Origin: Isochrysis galbana
Taxonomy: Eukaryota; Haptophyta; Isochrysidales; Isochrysidaceae
Direction of reading: 5' to 3'
DNA: 64,000 nucleotides
Assembly (NCBI GenBank): GCA_018136815.1
Contig: CM030936.1
Span: forward strand, 1,285,694 to 1,349,693
Part shown: in pieces, positions 1-10,342 of the stretch
Layout: each line of letters starts with the position of its first letter
How positions within the stretch are numbered: the stretch's first letter is position 1
Position numbers and translations under genes: made by a program
The notes under the pieces: model-generated
Seen by the model: only the letters and a program-made list of their open reading frames with translations
What the model was told of the DNA's origin: nothing
Databases searched by the model: none

Positions 1-449
1 GTCGTGCACCACGTGCTCTCAGGCGGATCACTAATGATTAGGCTAATGCACTGTGAGAACCGGGACTGAAACTTCGTGTCCAATTATAGCTAGTAGCTAG
101 TGGGGTTCGGCAAGGATGTAACATTGCTTATTATTAACAATATTATAATGCACTGTGAGAGGACCTGATGGGCGCGGGAGGCCAGGCCACTAGTAGACGT
201 TGGGGGCGGCGGGCTTGTGCCCACATTCGGTTCCACCTCACCGTTCATTTTCTCTTTTCTCGTGAATAGTGAATAGTCTCCGTCGCCGGCAATCGCCGAC
301 AATCGCTATTCCCTTTACTCTCCGCGAGTTGCCTCTTGCGCAGCGCAGGTAGCCTGTGGCATGACATCGAATGTGAAGACAAGCTGCCCTACTTTAGCAA
401 AAATAAGACCTGAAGATTAAGGAGTAAGGCAAGTGTGGCTTGAGGACCG

Positions 450-572
450 CTTTCCTCTGCTGACGGGCCTCAGCCCGTCAGCACCTCCGAAGTCGTCTCC
501 CTCGCCGCGCCTGCCGCTGGCCTCGCTCCTGCCTCATTGCCCTCAGGCCTTATGGGCCATTCCAATTCGTCA
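450..572 (+). repeat. Dispersed repeat with hairpin, copy 1
   Basis: This stretch matches 34423-34545 with scattered substitutions. Both copies contain the self-complementary core GCTGACGGGC-t-CAGCCCGTCAGC and end in CCAATTCGTCA. The family is unknown; a stem-loop-bearing mobile element end is possible. I see no terminal inverted repeats or target duplication. Confidence 0.6.
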
Positions 573-972
573 CAGGTCTGATATCAGGTGTTAGGTTGTC
601 AAAACCTGACGACCTGATCCCTGACGTCCCATCACTGGTCACTAGTGTATCTGGTCTAGAGGATCTGATATCATTCATGATATTAGGACCTGATATCAGC
701 CTGACGGCCCATCCGGGGTGCGCGAGGCGGCACTGCTTCAATAAGCGGGTAGTAGGTAGTAGGTCGATCGGTTGACGAGCGCGATCGTTTTGGTAGTTTC
801 TTCTGTGTGCGCTCTCGATGCGTTAGCGCTAAGCTAGCATTAATTATGTTGCCTAACTAACTAATTAACTGACTGTTGTTTGCATGCCTGAACTCTATTT
901 CTATACTCTATTGATCATACTAGCATACTATGGCACGCGCGCGCGTAACGCGTAACGCCTCGCTCGTTGTCG

Positions 973-1075
973 TTGCCGGTTGCCGGTTGCCGGTTGCCGG
1001 TTGCCGGTTGCCGGTTGCCGGTGGCGGCCGGATGGCCGGTGGCCGGTGGCCGGTGGCCGGTGGCCGGTGGCCGAC
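973..1075 (+). repeat. Heptanucleotide minisatellite
   Basis: About seven tandem GTTGCCG units are followed by about six GGTGGCC-type units. The switch of unit halfway along points to a variant array that expanded twice. Short reading frames through it (for example 930-1334) only translate the repeat. Confidence 0.8.
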
Positions 1076-1541
1076 CCGGTGGGGCTCGCTCAAACCTCGA
1101 AAAACAAAAATTTCGCGAAAATTAGGGCAAGCCTGTCCGAAAATCAGTGCAAAAACACCGAAATTTTCGAAAGAAATTTGGGCAGGTCAGATGCGAAAAC
1201 CTGGCCGGGGCCAAACTCCAAACTGCCGACTGCCCGACTCGCACTCGCACACGAAGGACCATGAACAGGCACGCGTCACGAAGCGGCAGGTTCTAGTGGG
1301 CTACTTCTTCTATTACTACTACTCTAGAGTCTAGAGTAGAGTACTACTTCTGCCACCCCACCCGGAAGGCAGGGAGAGAGAATGAGAGAAGACAAAAAGA
1401 GAGTGTACTGCTACAACTTGTTGTATTACTACTCTAGTACTACTTCTGGAATTTCTATAAATAGAGTGCTACAGCTTCCCTCTCTCCGCTGTCCGCTCCT
1501 TCTCGCAGGCGCCCACCCTTCTCCGCGAGGAGAGGGACACT

Positions 1542-3641
1542 ATGGCCAAGGCTGGCGACCAGTATGACTTCCGCACAGCCAACCTGTGGTCCGTCTGCCA
1601 GAGGGACGACGTGTGCCGCGCGAGGAGGCTGCTTGAAGAGGGGCTCGACCTCGAGATGCGCAACAAGGTTGGCTGGACTCCTCTCCACGCTGCAGCAAAC
1701 GGTGGCGCAGAGAGAGTGCTTCGGCTGCTTTTGGTGGAGAATGCTGCTCTCGAGGCTCGCTGCCGTGCAGGGCGGACGGCGCTAGCGGAGGCGGCACGGT
1801 GTGGCCATTTGAACGCCGTCAAGATTCTTGCAAGGGCAGGAGCCTCGCTCGACGCCGCAGACAATCAGGGGCAGACAGTGTTGCAGAGCGCAAAGGGCAC
1901 CGCACTGCGCACGTGGCTCGAGGAGCGGCTCCGCCCCGACAGGCCGACCGGTGCGCAAGGCGGCTCTGCCACGAGCGGCCGACACCCGGCGAGTGGCAGC
2001 GGGAGCAAGCCGGAGCGACCGTCCCAAGGCAAGCGCGAGAAGCGGGCGGAGAGGCAGCCGATCGGCATGTCGGGTAAGGCAAAGGCCAAATTGCTCAAGG
2101 AGCAGCGCGCGCGTCGTACTCAGACCAGAGACGCCGACGAGCCGGAGGTAGCAGATCACAGCGAGGCGCCGGACGGCACGAGTTGCGTGAAGGCTAGCCG
2201 CGAGCCTGCGGCGGCGAGAGCGGCAGCGGAGAAGCAGCACCACGCCGAGTCACCGTTCACTCAGCCGATACGCGGCAAGAGGAGGTGTTTGGTGGTCCAG
2301 AGTCCTCACGACTGCTTGGGACCGAACCCTTGCGCTTTGCTTTCGGCACCTGTTGGATGTTGTGCGAACGCACGGCACGTCCTGTGCTTGCTGCTGGACG
2401 CACGGCACCCGCTATTGCATGCGAGTGATGGCCTCGTAGGACAGCTCACCTCCCAGGGCGTGCCAGTGATCATTTGCCTGTCCAAGTCAGACCTCGTCCC
2501 ATCCAGTGCGGTAGAAGAGTGGAAGACGGTGCTCCATCGTCTCTTCCCAAATGTGTCCGCAGTCTGCGCCGTCAGCACCGCAGGCCGAAGGCTGGACGGA
2601 GTGCAGGGTGGCGTCGCCTCGCGGCGGCGGGCACTGCATGCTGCCCTTTCCTGGGAAGCCCGCGCCCAAGCGAGGAGAGATGCGGAGAGGCTCGTGGCCG
2701 CGTGCGGCGCCGAGCTGCCGCCGTGCGAGCTTCGGGCCAGCAAGCGTGAGTGTACTCGTGCACGTCGCCGCGGGCGAGCGGGCAAGACGCGTATGCTGGA
2801 CGAGGACGAAGAGTGCGCGATCCCTAGCGATAGCGATGGGGAGGAGGAAGAGCGGAACGGGAAGGCGCAAGAAAGCGATTCACCAAGATCTTCGGCGGAC
2901 GAACCGGCCCACTGGCTCGGAGCGGACGGGCTGGAACCGGGCGACACCGAGCACACTCAGGCACCAGCGGCCGTGGAACCCATGACGGTCATCACACTCA
3001 TCGGGCGTGGCAATTGTGGCAAGTCGTCTTTCGTCAATGTGCTCGCTGATCGACGAGTAGTGAGCGTCTCTCATCAACCAGGCCACAGCCGCCGCATGTA
3101 TACGCTACAGCTGTCGCCGACGCTTTGCGTTCGGGACACACCCGCGCTCGACGTCTCGCCGCTCGAATGGACCGTGTTCGAGCAAGAAGAATCGGAGCGG
3201 CCTCTCCTTTCACCGCATGCCACAAATCAACGCGCGCCACGGGAAGAGGTTGGCAACAAGTCTCACGGCGAGGATGTTGCATGCCACGGCGAAGGAGCCC
3301 ACGTCTTGCACCAGGCTCTGGCCGTAGATCTTGTCAGCGTGTTGTGTGGACTCATCCCGACGGGGTCGTTCCGATCTCCGTTCGAAGCTGTGCGACTGTT
3401 GGCAGAGCGTGTCGATCTTGTTCGCGCATATGGGCTCACTCCAAATGAGTTGCGGGAGGCGGAAGAATTCCGAGACAAGCTATCCCCGTTTGGGCTTTGT
3501 TACGCACTTGCCGCTAAGAAGGGCTTCCTGCAGAGCCGGGCCAGCATGCCGGATGCGCATCGCGCCGCGCTGCACATCATTCGCGACTGCGCGGAGGGCG
3601 CCATTGGCTTCTGGTCGCACCCGCTTCTCAATTTGTCGTAG
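1542..3641 (+). CDS. Ankyrin-repeat protein with circularly permuted YlqF/GNL1-type GTPase domain
   Basis: One uninterrupted frame of 699 residues. Residues about 44-135 form three ankyrin repeats (GWTPLHAAANGG, GRTALAEAARCGH). After a charged, disordered linker comes a GTPase with permuted motif order: G4-like LSKSDL near residue 312, G1 GRGNCGKSS near 486, and G3-like DTPA near 530. The G4-G5-G1-G3 order defines the YlqF/RbgA/LSG1/GNL1 class, most of which act in ribosome biogenesis. The C-terminal segment also resembles GNL1/MMR1 proteins. The G4 asparagine is replaced by serine (SKSD) and DxPG by DTPA, so nucleotide specificity may be altered. A 160-residue acidic insert lies between G5 and G1. 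Seen: ankyrins and motifs. Inferred: a ribosome-assembly role. Ankyrins on this GTPase are unusual. The ATG follows a pyrimidine-rich leader. Confidence 0.8.
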   Translation: MAKAGDQYDFRTANLWSVCQRDDVCRARRLLEEGLDLEMRNKVGWTPLHAAANGGAERVLRLLLVENAALEARCRAGRTALAEAARCGHLNAVKILARAGASLDAADNQGQTVLQSAKGTALRTWLEERLRPDRPTGAQGGSATSGRHPASGSGSKPERPSQGKREKRAERQPIGMSGKAKAKLLKEQRARRTQTRDADEPEVADHSEAPDGTSCVKASREPAAARAAAEKQHHAESPFTQPIRGKRRCLVVQSPHDCLGPNPCALLSAPVGCCANARHVLCLLLDARHPLLHASDGLVGQLTSQGVPVIICLSKSDLVPSSAVEEWKTVLHRLFPNVSAVCAVSTAGRRLDGVQGGVASRRRALHAALSWEARAQARRDAERLVAACGAELPPCELRASKRECTRARRRGRAGKTRMLDEDEECAIPSDSDGEEEERNGKAQESDSPRSSADEPAHWLGADGLEPGDTEHTQAPAAVEPMTVITLIGRGNCGKSSFVNVLADRRVVSVSHQPGHSRRMYTLQLSPTLCVRDTPALDVSPLEWTVFEQEESERPLLSPHATNQRAPREEVGNKSHGEDVACHGEGAHVLHQALAVDLVSVLCGLIPTGSFRSPFEAVRLLAERVDLVRAYGLTPNELREAEEFRDKLSPFGLCYALAAKKGFLQSRASMPDAHRAALHIIRDCAEGAIGFWSHPLLNLS

Positions 3642-3997
3642 AGCTGTAAAAGAGCATGAGAATGAGTGTACCGAGGCCATCGCACCATCAGTGACGAATG
3701 TCGCACGCCCTTGTTAAGGATGGCCCTCCGTCCTCTACTGTCATCTTTACTTCCTAAGCCCAGCAAGGCTCTCTCTTCACGCGAGGAGAGGCGACGGGCC
3801 CCCTCTCTTCTTTTTTCTCCCTTCTCCCTTAGCCCCTCTCACGCGCTCGCCCTGTCTGCGTTAGTATCCTACGTATTACTGTGAGTGTGCGTGAGATAGT
3901 GGTGTGTGAGGTTTGTAGAGGGATTTTTATCCGGTTCTGATCTAGAGAGAGCGCGAGCGATGGCGTCGCTCTCTCTGCGATGGTGCGGGTAAGCTCA
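3642..3997 (+). repeat. Dispersed-repeat fragments downstream of the GTPase gene
   Basis: No gene is seen. Positions 3717-3802 resemble 46586-46671, sharing CCGTCCTCT and GAGGAGAGGCGACGGGCC. Positions 3858-3982 resemble 62755-62975, sharing TAGAGGGATTT and GCGCGAGCGATGGCGTCGCT. Both look like pieces of multicopy elements. The second lies just 5' of the LINE relic and may be part of its leader. Confidence 0.5.
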
Positions 3998-4686
3998 TGA
4001 CTTGGATGGAAACCAACGGAAAGTGTCCTCGATTCTCCTAGCTAAGGCGGTGGAACTTCGCAGACAAAGATCGTTCGCTCAAGCGGAAATAGACGCTGTA
4101 GCGGATGCTAGAAAGGCCCCGATGGCGGCAATCCCCGGAGCAACCGGGCCGGTCGCCATAGATGCACTTAACCGTAAAGTAGTTGATAAAAGACGTACAT
4201 TCTCACCCGTCCCGCCTCTAGCGGAAAACATCATAAGGGCCGAGGAAACGAGGAAATGGTTACTAAGCAATTTTTTAGAAGATTCACACCTAGACACGCC
4301 AACGGAGATATCCCGGCGATGTACGCCGGGGTGAAGTGGGAAGACCCACAACCAACCTTGGAAGAGGAGTACATAGCTACTTACTACTGATGCCGCCATT
4401 TTGGCTTCGTTGCGAAGCTATTACGTTTGGCTATTTAGCGCGAAGACATCGCAAAGCGCAAAGCCCCTCCTTCACGCCCTAAGACAGCGACAGATACCAA
4501 CGAGTCATAGATCCTATTTGGACAAGCCTATCGGCTGCTCCGAGATCATTAGGGCGATACGCGATACGACACATGGCTAAAGGCAAGTCCACGGGGCCAG
4601 ATGGCATACCGATGGAGTTCTACCAAAGCTTCGAGGAGCTCGTAGCACCGCGTTTGAAGGAAATGTTCCAAGAAGCATACCGGGTA

Positions 4687-5443
4687 AAAAAAAACCTTCT
4701 AATATTCTTACCGCACTCGCGGCGAATGGAACCACTACCTACTATACATAGTACGTAGCATACTTTCTACACCCCCACTCCCCGGCCCTTCTCCCCCCGC
4801 CATCAGGCGGCTCCCCCCGTGCACTACTAGGGGGATAGGGGTGAAGGGCTTAGATATGGTCCGGTGGCCCGCGCCACCCCCCGGTGATCTTTCCCCCCCT
4901 TCCTCCTGTGTCTCCGAGTGGGCGGCGGCTTCAGTCCCGACTTATCCTGTAAACAGGAGCGGGACTTACCAATTTTTCGGTGAGCGGAGCTCTCGCTCCG
5001 CCCACCCCCTTCTCCGCGCCCTCTCTCCCCTCTCCTGCGGCACGCGCGATGGCGCGCCTGCGGCAGGCCTCCAGCTGCCCTCTGGCGACCCCTGGAGGCT
5101 CCTGGAGGCCAGCTCAGGGGGCAGAGGAGGCTGGGGCTGGGCCCTGGCCTCCCCTGCCTCTCCCTCGCTGGCGCTCTCGAGCCTCAGGGGCCCCCACGCT
5201 GCACATGTCTGCCTGTCGACCAGGGGGGGAGGGGAGGTTCGAGCAATGGGCTGGTCACGAGGGGCCAGGATGGGCGAATGAGGCGAGCCTGTGGGGAAGG
5301 GAGTGGGTCAGTAGGGCAGTGGCCTCCTGGCAAGCCATCAGGCATGCCAGGAGGATGGGTGGTTCCTCCCCCATGGCAGGGGAGGAGTGGAGAGAGGGGG
5401 GGGGCTCGTGCCCCCCCATGGGTCAACCAAGTATAAAAAAAAT
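4687..5443 (-). mobile_element. T-tailed non-autonomous retroelement, copy A
   Basis: About 757 bp, similar over its whole length to 6227-6978 and 47663-48422. Read on the minus strand it starts within TATACTTGGTTGACCC (the first few bases of the family head are missing at the junction with the LINE tail) and ends AAGAATATTAGAAGG plus T's. It contains a GC-rich hairpin (GGGGGGCACGAGCCCCCC). No coding potential is convincing and no Pol III boxes were recognised. Confidence 0.8.
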
Positions 5444-7887
5444 ATATATTCTTGAAGATGCCTACTACTTTGCTATCCTCCGCCCCGCGCCTTGGGGGCT
5501 GCCCCTGACATCGCCCTTGCCCCACCCTCTCTCCCCTTTCGCACGCCCCCTCGGTCCTTTCTGTTCGGTTTCGGGGGGTCGACCCATGTGCACTACTTTG
5601 GGTCTTGCGTCAGGGGGGGGGGGGCGGGCCTTTCGGCTCGCCGTTGCTGTGAGGCGCTTTGGGTTGCGACTCTTTGTGGGGGCCCAGCCTTGCGGCTTTC
5701 CCTTATGGGTGGGTCTTTAGGGAGTTTCTCCTCCCTTGTAGCCAGGGCGCTATCCCTGGTCGCTCGCATGTTCCTTGTTTTCTTGTACGAGGATGTGTTC
5801 GATCTCCAGTTTCTGCGTTGCTATCTTTAGGGTATGGCTTGGTGCTAGTGTGTCGTTGTCTATTACGTCGAATAGAGGGCGGAAGTCGTTGGTGTCTATC
5901 CGTTTTTTTGGTTGTCGGCCCATGTCTGCTTGGGCTCTTCTGGCCGCGTCGGTGGAGTTGCCGAAATGCGCTGCCTTCACTAGTGCGGTGTATCTCGTCA
6001 GTATTCTTTTTTTGATTTGTTTGCTATCAAATGTTATGTTGTCGAAGTGTGCTCTGTAAAAATCTGTTAGAATGTATCTCCATGCTAGGATGTATAGTAT
6101 TTCCCTAGAGTGTGGCGAGTGCGTGTTGGGGAGTACGAATAGTCTATCTACTGCTTGGTCGGTGAGAGTCGAAACGTGTTGAGTTGGATGGTATTCTGTC
6201 AGTTCGTGTATCATGTCGAATATGTCAACTAAGTTTATACTTAGTTCGCCCATGGGGGGGCACGAGCCCCCCCCTCTCTCCACTCCTCCCCTGCCATGGG
6301 GGAGGAACCACCCACTCTCCTGGCATGCCTGATGGCTTGCCAGGAGGCCACTGCCATGCTGACCCACTCTCTCCCTGACAGGCTCGCCTGATTCGCGCGT
6401 CCTGGCCCCTCGTGGCCAGCCCATCGCTCCAACCCCCTCTCCCCCCCTGTTCGACAGGCAGACAGGTGCAAAGTGGGGGCCCCTGAGGCCCAGGAGCGCC
6501 AGCGAGGGAGAGGCAGGGGAGACCAGGGCCCAGCCCCAGCCTCCTCTGCCCCCTGAGCTGGCCTCCAGGAGCCTCCAGGGGTCTCCAGAGGCAGCTGCAG
6601 GCCTGTCGCAGGCGCGCCATCGCGCGTGCCTGCAGGAGAGGGGAGAGAGAGCGCGGAGAAGGGGGTGGGCGGAGCGAGGGCTCCGCTCACCGGAAAATAT
6701 GTAAGTCCCGCACCTGTTTACAGGAGAAGTCGGGACTGAGGACGCCGCCAGCCCGGTAGGCATAGGAGGAAGGGGGGAACGGATCACCGGGGGGGGGCGC
6801 GGGCCACCGACCATATCTAAGCCCTTTTCCCCTATCCCCCTAGTAGTGCACGGGGGGAGTCGCCTGATGGCGGGGGGGAAAGGGCCGGGAGAGAGGGGGT
6901 GTAGAAAGGTTTGCTGCGTGAGTAGAAAGTAGAGGGTCCACGGCCGCGTGTGCGGTGAGACTATTAAGAAGTTAAAAGTCATGTCGAATATGTCGTCTAG
7001 CGCCGGGCATGTCCCAAGGTGCGTAGATGATTCGTGTGATTGTTTGCAGAGTCGGCATGTCGGGTCTCTTCCGGGGAATCTGTTATGTGTCCCTATTCTA
7101 CGATGCGTGATGTGTTGGAAGTGCAAGTATGAGTCTCTCGCCGTCATCATTGGGGAGGTGTATATGCGTGCCAAGTGCTTCCACGTGTTCTCATCGACGG
7201 TGTTCTTTGAGTGCCTCCTCGAGTTCCTTGTCCCGTGTTGTTTTCCTTTCCTGGTATAGCCATACGTAGTACCTTCTCAGTTGGTTGCGGATCTCGTGGT
7301 CGTTTTTGGTTGTTGTCCTGTCGGGCTCGCCTGGGTTCTCCCAGTCGGCTGTGACGTATAGTTCGGGGATGGCTTGGTTCGAGGTCCTAGCTTGGAAGCG
7401 ACGGAAGAATTTCTTCGTCATTCTCTCTTCGTGTTTGAGCGCTTCAAAGGCCGTCTTCCGTGACGGGGTACGTTTCGATCTCATTGTGTTGATAGCTACG
7501 TTGAGCTCCTTTATTTTGTCGAGTTTATTTGGATTTGGTCTTTCATCGGCCAGTTGGATGCTTAGCAGGGCTAGCTGCGTTACGAGAGGTGTTGTCGGCG
7601 AGGGCTCCTCCTCGTTTTTCGTCAGCCATAGCAGGTATGACGCGACCGCCTTTTTTGCCTTGTGCCATGCCTCTCCGACCAGGTGGTCCGGCGTGTCGGC
7701 GTTGATGTTTGCCTTCCATATGTGGTTGATGGCGCCCTCTCGTGGGCGCTTCGGGTGCGAGGCGTCGAGCATGGCCCGATCGTCCGTCGCGGCGGGGGGG
7801 GGCGGCAGGAGGGGAGGGGAGCGGCGCGCGCTCCATGACCCTATCGGTTTAACGATAGTTGGGGTCAACCAAGTATAAACTTAGTTG
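5444..7887 (-). mobile_element. Internally deleted LINE copy with T-rich 3' tail
   Basis: The 5' end CAACTAAGTTTATACTTGG is followed by a leader containing CGATAGGGTCATGGAGCGCG, also found at 20.87 and 37.83 kb. Frame 7868-7191 begins ...ASHPKRPREG and encodes the linker before the RT (RRYYVWLYQERKT). The RT itself is missing. The frame starting at 7174 encodes the post-RT segment with a zinc-knuckle-like C-x2-C-x8-C cluster (CRLCKQSHESSTHLGTC). After the nested copy B it resumes (FDMIHELTEYHP) and runs to 5750. The 3' UTR ends GGCATCTTCAAGAATAT plus T's. A 5'-truncated relative lies at 16009-16130. It is a deletion derivative that could only move using enzyme supplied in trans. Confidence 0.75.
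6227..6978 (+). mobile_element. T-tailed non-autonomous retroelement, copy B, with 16-bp target duplication
   Basis: The 752-bp element starts AACTAAGTTTATACTTAG and ends GTGCGGTGAGACTATTAAGAA. It is flanked by exact direct repeats TCATGTCGAATATGTC at 6211-6226 and 6979-6994. It interrupts the post-RT frame of the LINE copy on the opposite strand. The T-tail is eroded, so this copy looks older than the one at 47.7 kb. Confidence 0.85.
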
Positions 7888-8217
7888 AGAAGCATACCGG
7901 GTAGGGGCTCTACCGGAGGACACGTGCTCGGGAGACATAGCGCTGCTCTATAAGATCGGGGACGCTAGAGACCCGAGGAACTACAGGCCTATCACGTTGC
8001 TCCAAACGGATTACACAATCCTCGCGAAAGTCCTAGCCAACTAGCCAACAGGCTCAAAAAGCAAAAAGACGATACACACGATTATCTCTAAGGAACAAGT
8101 GGGTTTCGTGCCTAGGCGGATGATAGGCGAAGCCACCCATCTGTTGAAGTTAGTGCAAGCTTATCTAGATGATACGGATGAGGAAGCCCTAGCCTTGGCG
8201 ATAGACTGGGAAAAAGC

Positions 8218-8930
8218 CGTGCACGGCCGATGTGTCTCTGAAAAAGTTTTGAGCGGAGGAGGTGATGCCAACACGTCGAACACTCGGTGGTGAGCACGCA
8301 GGCCTCCTGGCTGGAAAAGTTGTGTGGGGAGCGAGAGGGGGTGTGCACGGCCGACGCCGGTGCCGCGTAACAGGAACGTCTGTCAGTTTTGGGCGGTGTC
8401 CTCCGGCGGTGCCTCGCGCGTGCACGGCCGATGTGGCTCTGAAAAAGTTTGGGAGCGAGGAGGTGATGCCAACACGACGAACACTCGGTGGTGACCCCGC
8501 ACGGCTCTTGGCTGGAAAAGTTGTGTGGGGGGTGGGATGGGGTCTGCACTGCCGACGCCGCCGGTGCCGCATAGGAGGGGTGTCTGTCAGTTTTGGGCGG
8601 TACCGCCGGTGGTGCCTCACGCGTGCACGGCCGATGTGGCTCCAAAAAACTTTTGGGGCGAGGAGGTGATGCCAACACGACGAACACTCGGTGGTGAGCA
8701 CGCAGGCCTCCTGGCTGGAAAAGTTTTGTGGGAGGCGAGAGGGGATGCACGCGGCCGACGGCGCCGGTGCCGCGTAACAGGAACGTCTGTCAGTTTTGGG
8801 CGGTGTCCTCCGGTGGTGCCTCACGCGTGCACGGCCGATGTGTCTCTGAAAAAGTTTTGGGGCGAGGAGGTGATGCCAACACGACGAACACTCGGTGGTG
8901 GTGGTGAGCACGCAGGCCTCCTGGCGATAG
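8218..8930 (+). repeat. 203-bp satellite array, about 3.5 units
   Basis: Units begin GTGCACGGCCGATGTG at 8218, 8420, 8623 and 8827, a period of 202-204 bp. Each carries GAGGTGATGCCAACACG and GTCTGTCAGTTTTGGGCGG. The array starts exactly where the LINE RT frame stops, so it either replaced the LINE 3' part or grew from a breakpoint there. Frames through it on both strands (8112-8911 minus, 8262-9001 plus) are repeat translations. Confidence 0.85.
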
Positions 8931-10342
8931 CGGTACCTATAGCCACGCGCGAGGCGAGAATATTAGAAAGTTTTTTTTACCTATTACCTATTAACAGGTA
9001 ACAGGTCTTGTAGACCTCTTGACCTCTTAATAGAACCTATTAGAAGCCTATTGTCCCTTGTCCCATCTGGGGTGCGCAACGCTACCCCTTCGCCGTCTGA
9101 AGGAGCCTAGGCCCGAGACATGACCATTAATGCAAGCCGGGGCGCTCAGATGACCCGCCCGCCCGCCCCCGGGCTCTGCCGGGGTCTCTGCAGGGCCTGC
9201 TGGGACATCTTCACCTGCGTCTTCACCTGCGTCGGCGTGCGGCATCGGCCAGCGGCTCAGTGCAGCCGCCGATATTCCCAGTTGTAATTATTTTTTATTA
9301 GCACACGGGGACGGGGCTGAGACCATGGGCGTACGACTCTCGGCCGACATGGAGTGCCGCGGCACGAGGACGGAAACGACGAGCAGACGAGGAGAGGCAC
9401 GGAGGGCGCTCGGGCCGATGGCGCTGAGCGTAGTGCGTAGTCGGGACAAAGAGAAAAGACACGCGGGGAGGGGAAACACGCGGGAAAGAAAGACGAAAAA
9501 AGAGGCAGGATACTCAAGGAAGCACTCGTGGGAGAGACGGGAAAGGAGAGGGAGGAGAGAGACTTCTGCGGGGGGACCGGGGGATGGGCGGGGAGAGGAG
9601 ACGGACCTATCGGGACGATGCAAGGAAGAGGGAATTAGGGCGTGGAGACGGAGAGGGAGTCGCGCGGGAAAACCTAAACCTAATAGGGAGTGTACGAAAG
9701 GGAAGCGTATAGACCCCCCCTTACCCGCAACACTTGTCACAAGCCACAGCCACTGCGCCCCTCCCACAATAGCAGTAGTAACTATTGCTCCATTTCGTCG
9801 TATTTTGTATTACTGTCAACTACTGCCAAGTCTACATCTAGAGCAATAGAAAGCAGCTAGCACCTGCATCTTACTCAGCAGGCTAGCCGCAAACACACGC
9901 GCATGCCCATGGGCAAAGTAGCTGGAGGTACGGTGTGCGATGTACACGCCGACACTCGTTGTCTCCGCCCTGGACCTCAACACATCAATCACACACCCAC
10001 ATGTGCAACGGCCCTTGAAGTCGACAAGACGTAGCTTGCTACTGCACCCAAGTATGCTAGTGGCTGCAGTTGGACAGGTGTCGTGGACGTTCACGCCAGT
10101 AATAGTGGTCGAAATCAGGCCCCACCGTGGCGGCCTCCGACCTCAGGATTAACCATCTATCTCGCGCAGAGTGGTAGCCATGGCGCAATCCGCCGCCACA
10201 AACCCAAATGCACACATGGGTGCGCCACAGTTGCAGGGCGCAATCGTGGCACCAGGCCGCTGACAATACCGGTTGCCGTGGCGTCGACTCGCCGCACATC
10301 ATCCGTCTGTCGCTCGCGCATATTGCAATTGACGTCCATGAA
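8931..10342. other. Intergenic stretch without a recognisable gene
   Basis: I see no supported gene. A 174-residue frame at 9325-9849 is Arg/Glu/Gly-rich, has no recognised motif and overlaps equally long frames on the other strand. The left part is AT-richer and pauses in TTACCTATTAACAGG-type short repeats near 8980-9050. The right part may contain the 3' UTR of the minus-strand gene ending at 10343. Confidence 0.5.

Larger units (their letters stand above)
1..1541. other. Repeat-rich intergenic region upstream of the ankyrin-GTPase gene
   Basis: No coding region is supported here. The stretch holds a heptanucleotide minisatellite (about 973-1075), a unit at 450-572 found again at 34423-34545, and short runs of a CTGATATCAG-type motif between 575 and 705. 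Positions 78-135 resemble 22808-22862 (both begin TGTCCAATTA), which looks like a worn repeat family. The last 80 bases before the ATG at 1542 are moderately pyrimidine-rich and could be the promoter or 5' UTR. Confidence 0.6.
4687..7887 (-). mobile_element. Nested retro-insertion (LINE + non-autonomous element dimer) with 16-bp target duplication
   Basis: A 3.2-kb insert is flanked by exact direct repeats AGAAGCATACCGGGTA at 4671-4686 and 7888-7903. Removing it restores the host RT frame. Read on the minus strand it is an internally deleted LINE (7887-5444) followed directly by a non-autonomous element (5443-4687). There is only one outer pair of target duplications, so the two parts entered in one event or by template switching. 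Both parts end 3' in an oligo-T tract, not poly-A. The LINE part carries its own later insertion at 6227-6978. Confidence 0.85.
3998..8217 (+). mobile_element. Non-LTR retrotransposon (LINE) reverse-transcriptase relic, split by a nested insertion
   Basis: Positions 4270-4380 encode the pre-RT linker (FTPRHANGDIPAMYAGVKW), also found at 31.1 kb. Positions 4573-4686 encode the RT start KSTGPDGIPMEFYQ, a hallmark of LINE reverse transcriptases. The frame breaks at 4686 inside EAYRV and resumes at 7888 with EAYRVGALPEDT, then DARDPRNYRPITLLQ and EQVGFVPRR (RT motifs 1-2). In-frame stops and shifts at about 4388 and 8041 show decay. The element ends abruptly at 8217, where a satellite array begins, so the catalytic YADD region is absent. 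It is a dead copy that served as target for the insertion at 4687-7887. Confidence 0.85.

Noticed and set aside
5750-7174. 474-residue minus-strand frame as a single protein
   Set aside because: Its middle third is the nested non-autonomous element (6227-6978). Only the two outer parts are LINE coding sequence.
9325-9849. 174-residue plus-strand frame
   Set aside because: Arg/Glu/Gly-rich without motifs, with overlapping frames of similar length on the opposite strand.
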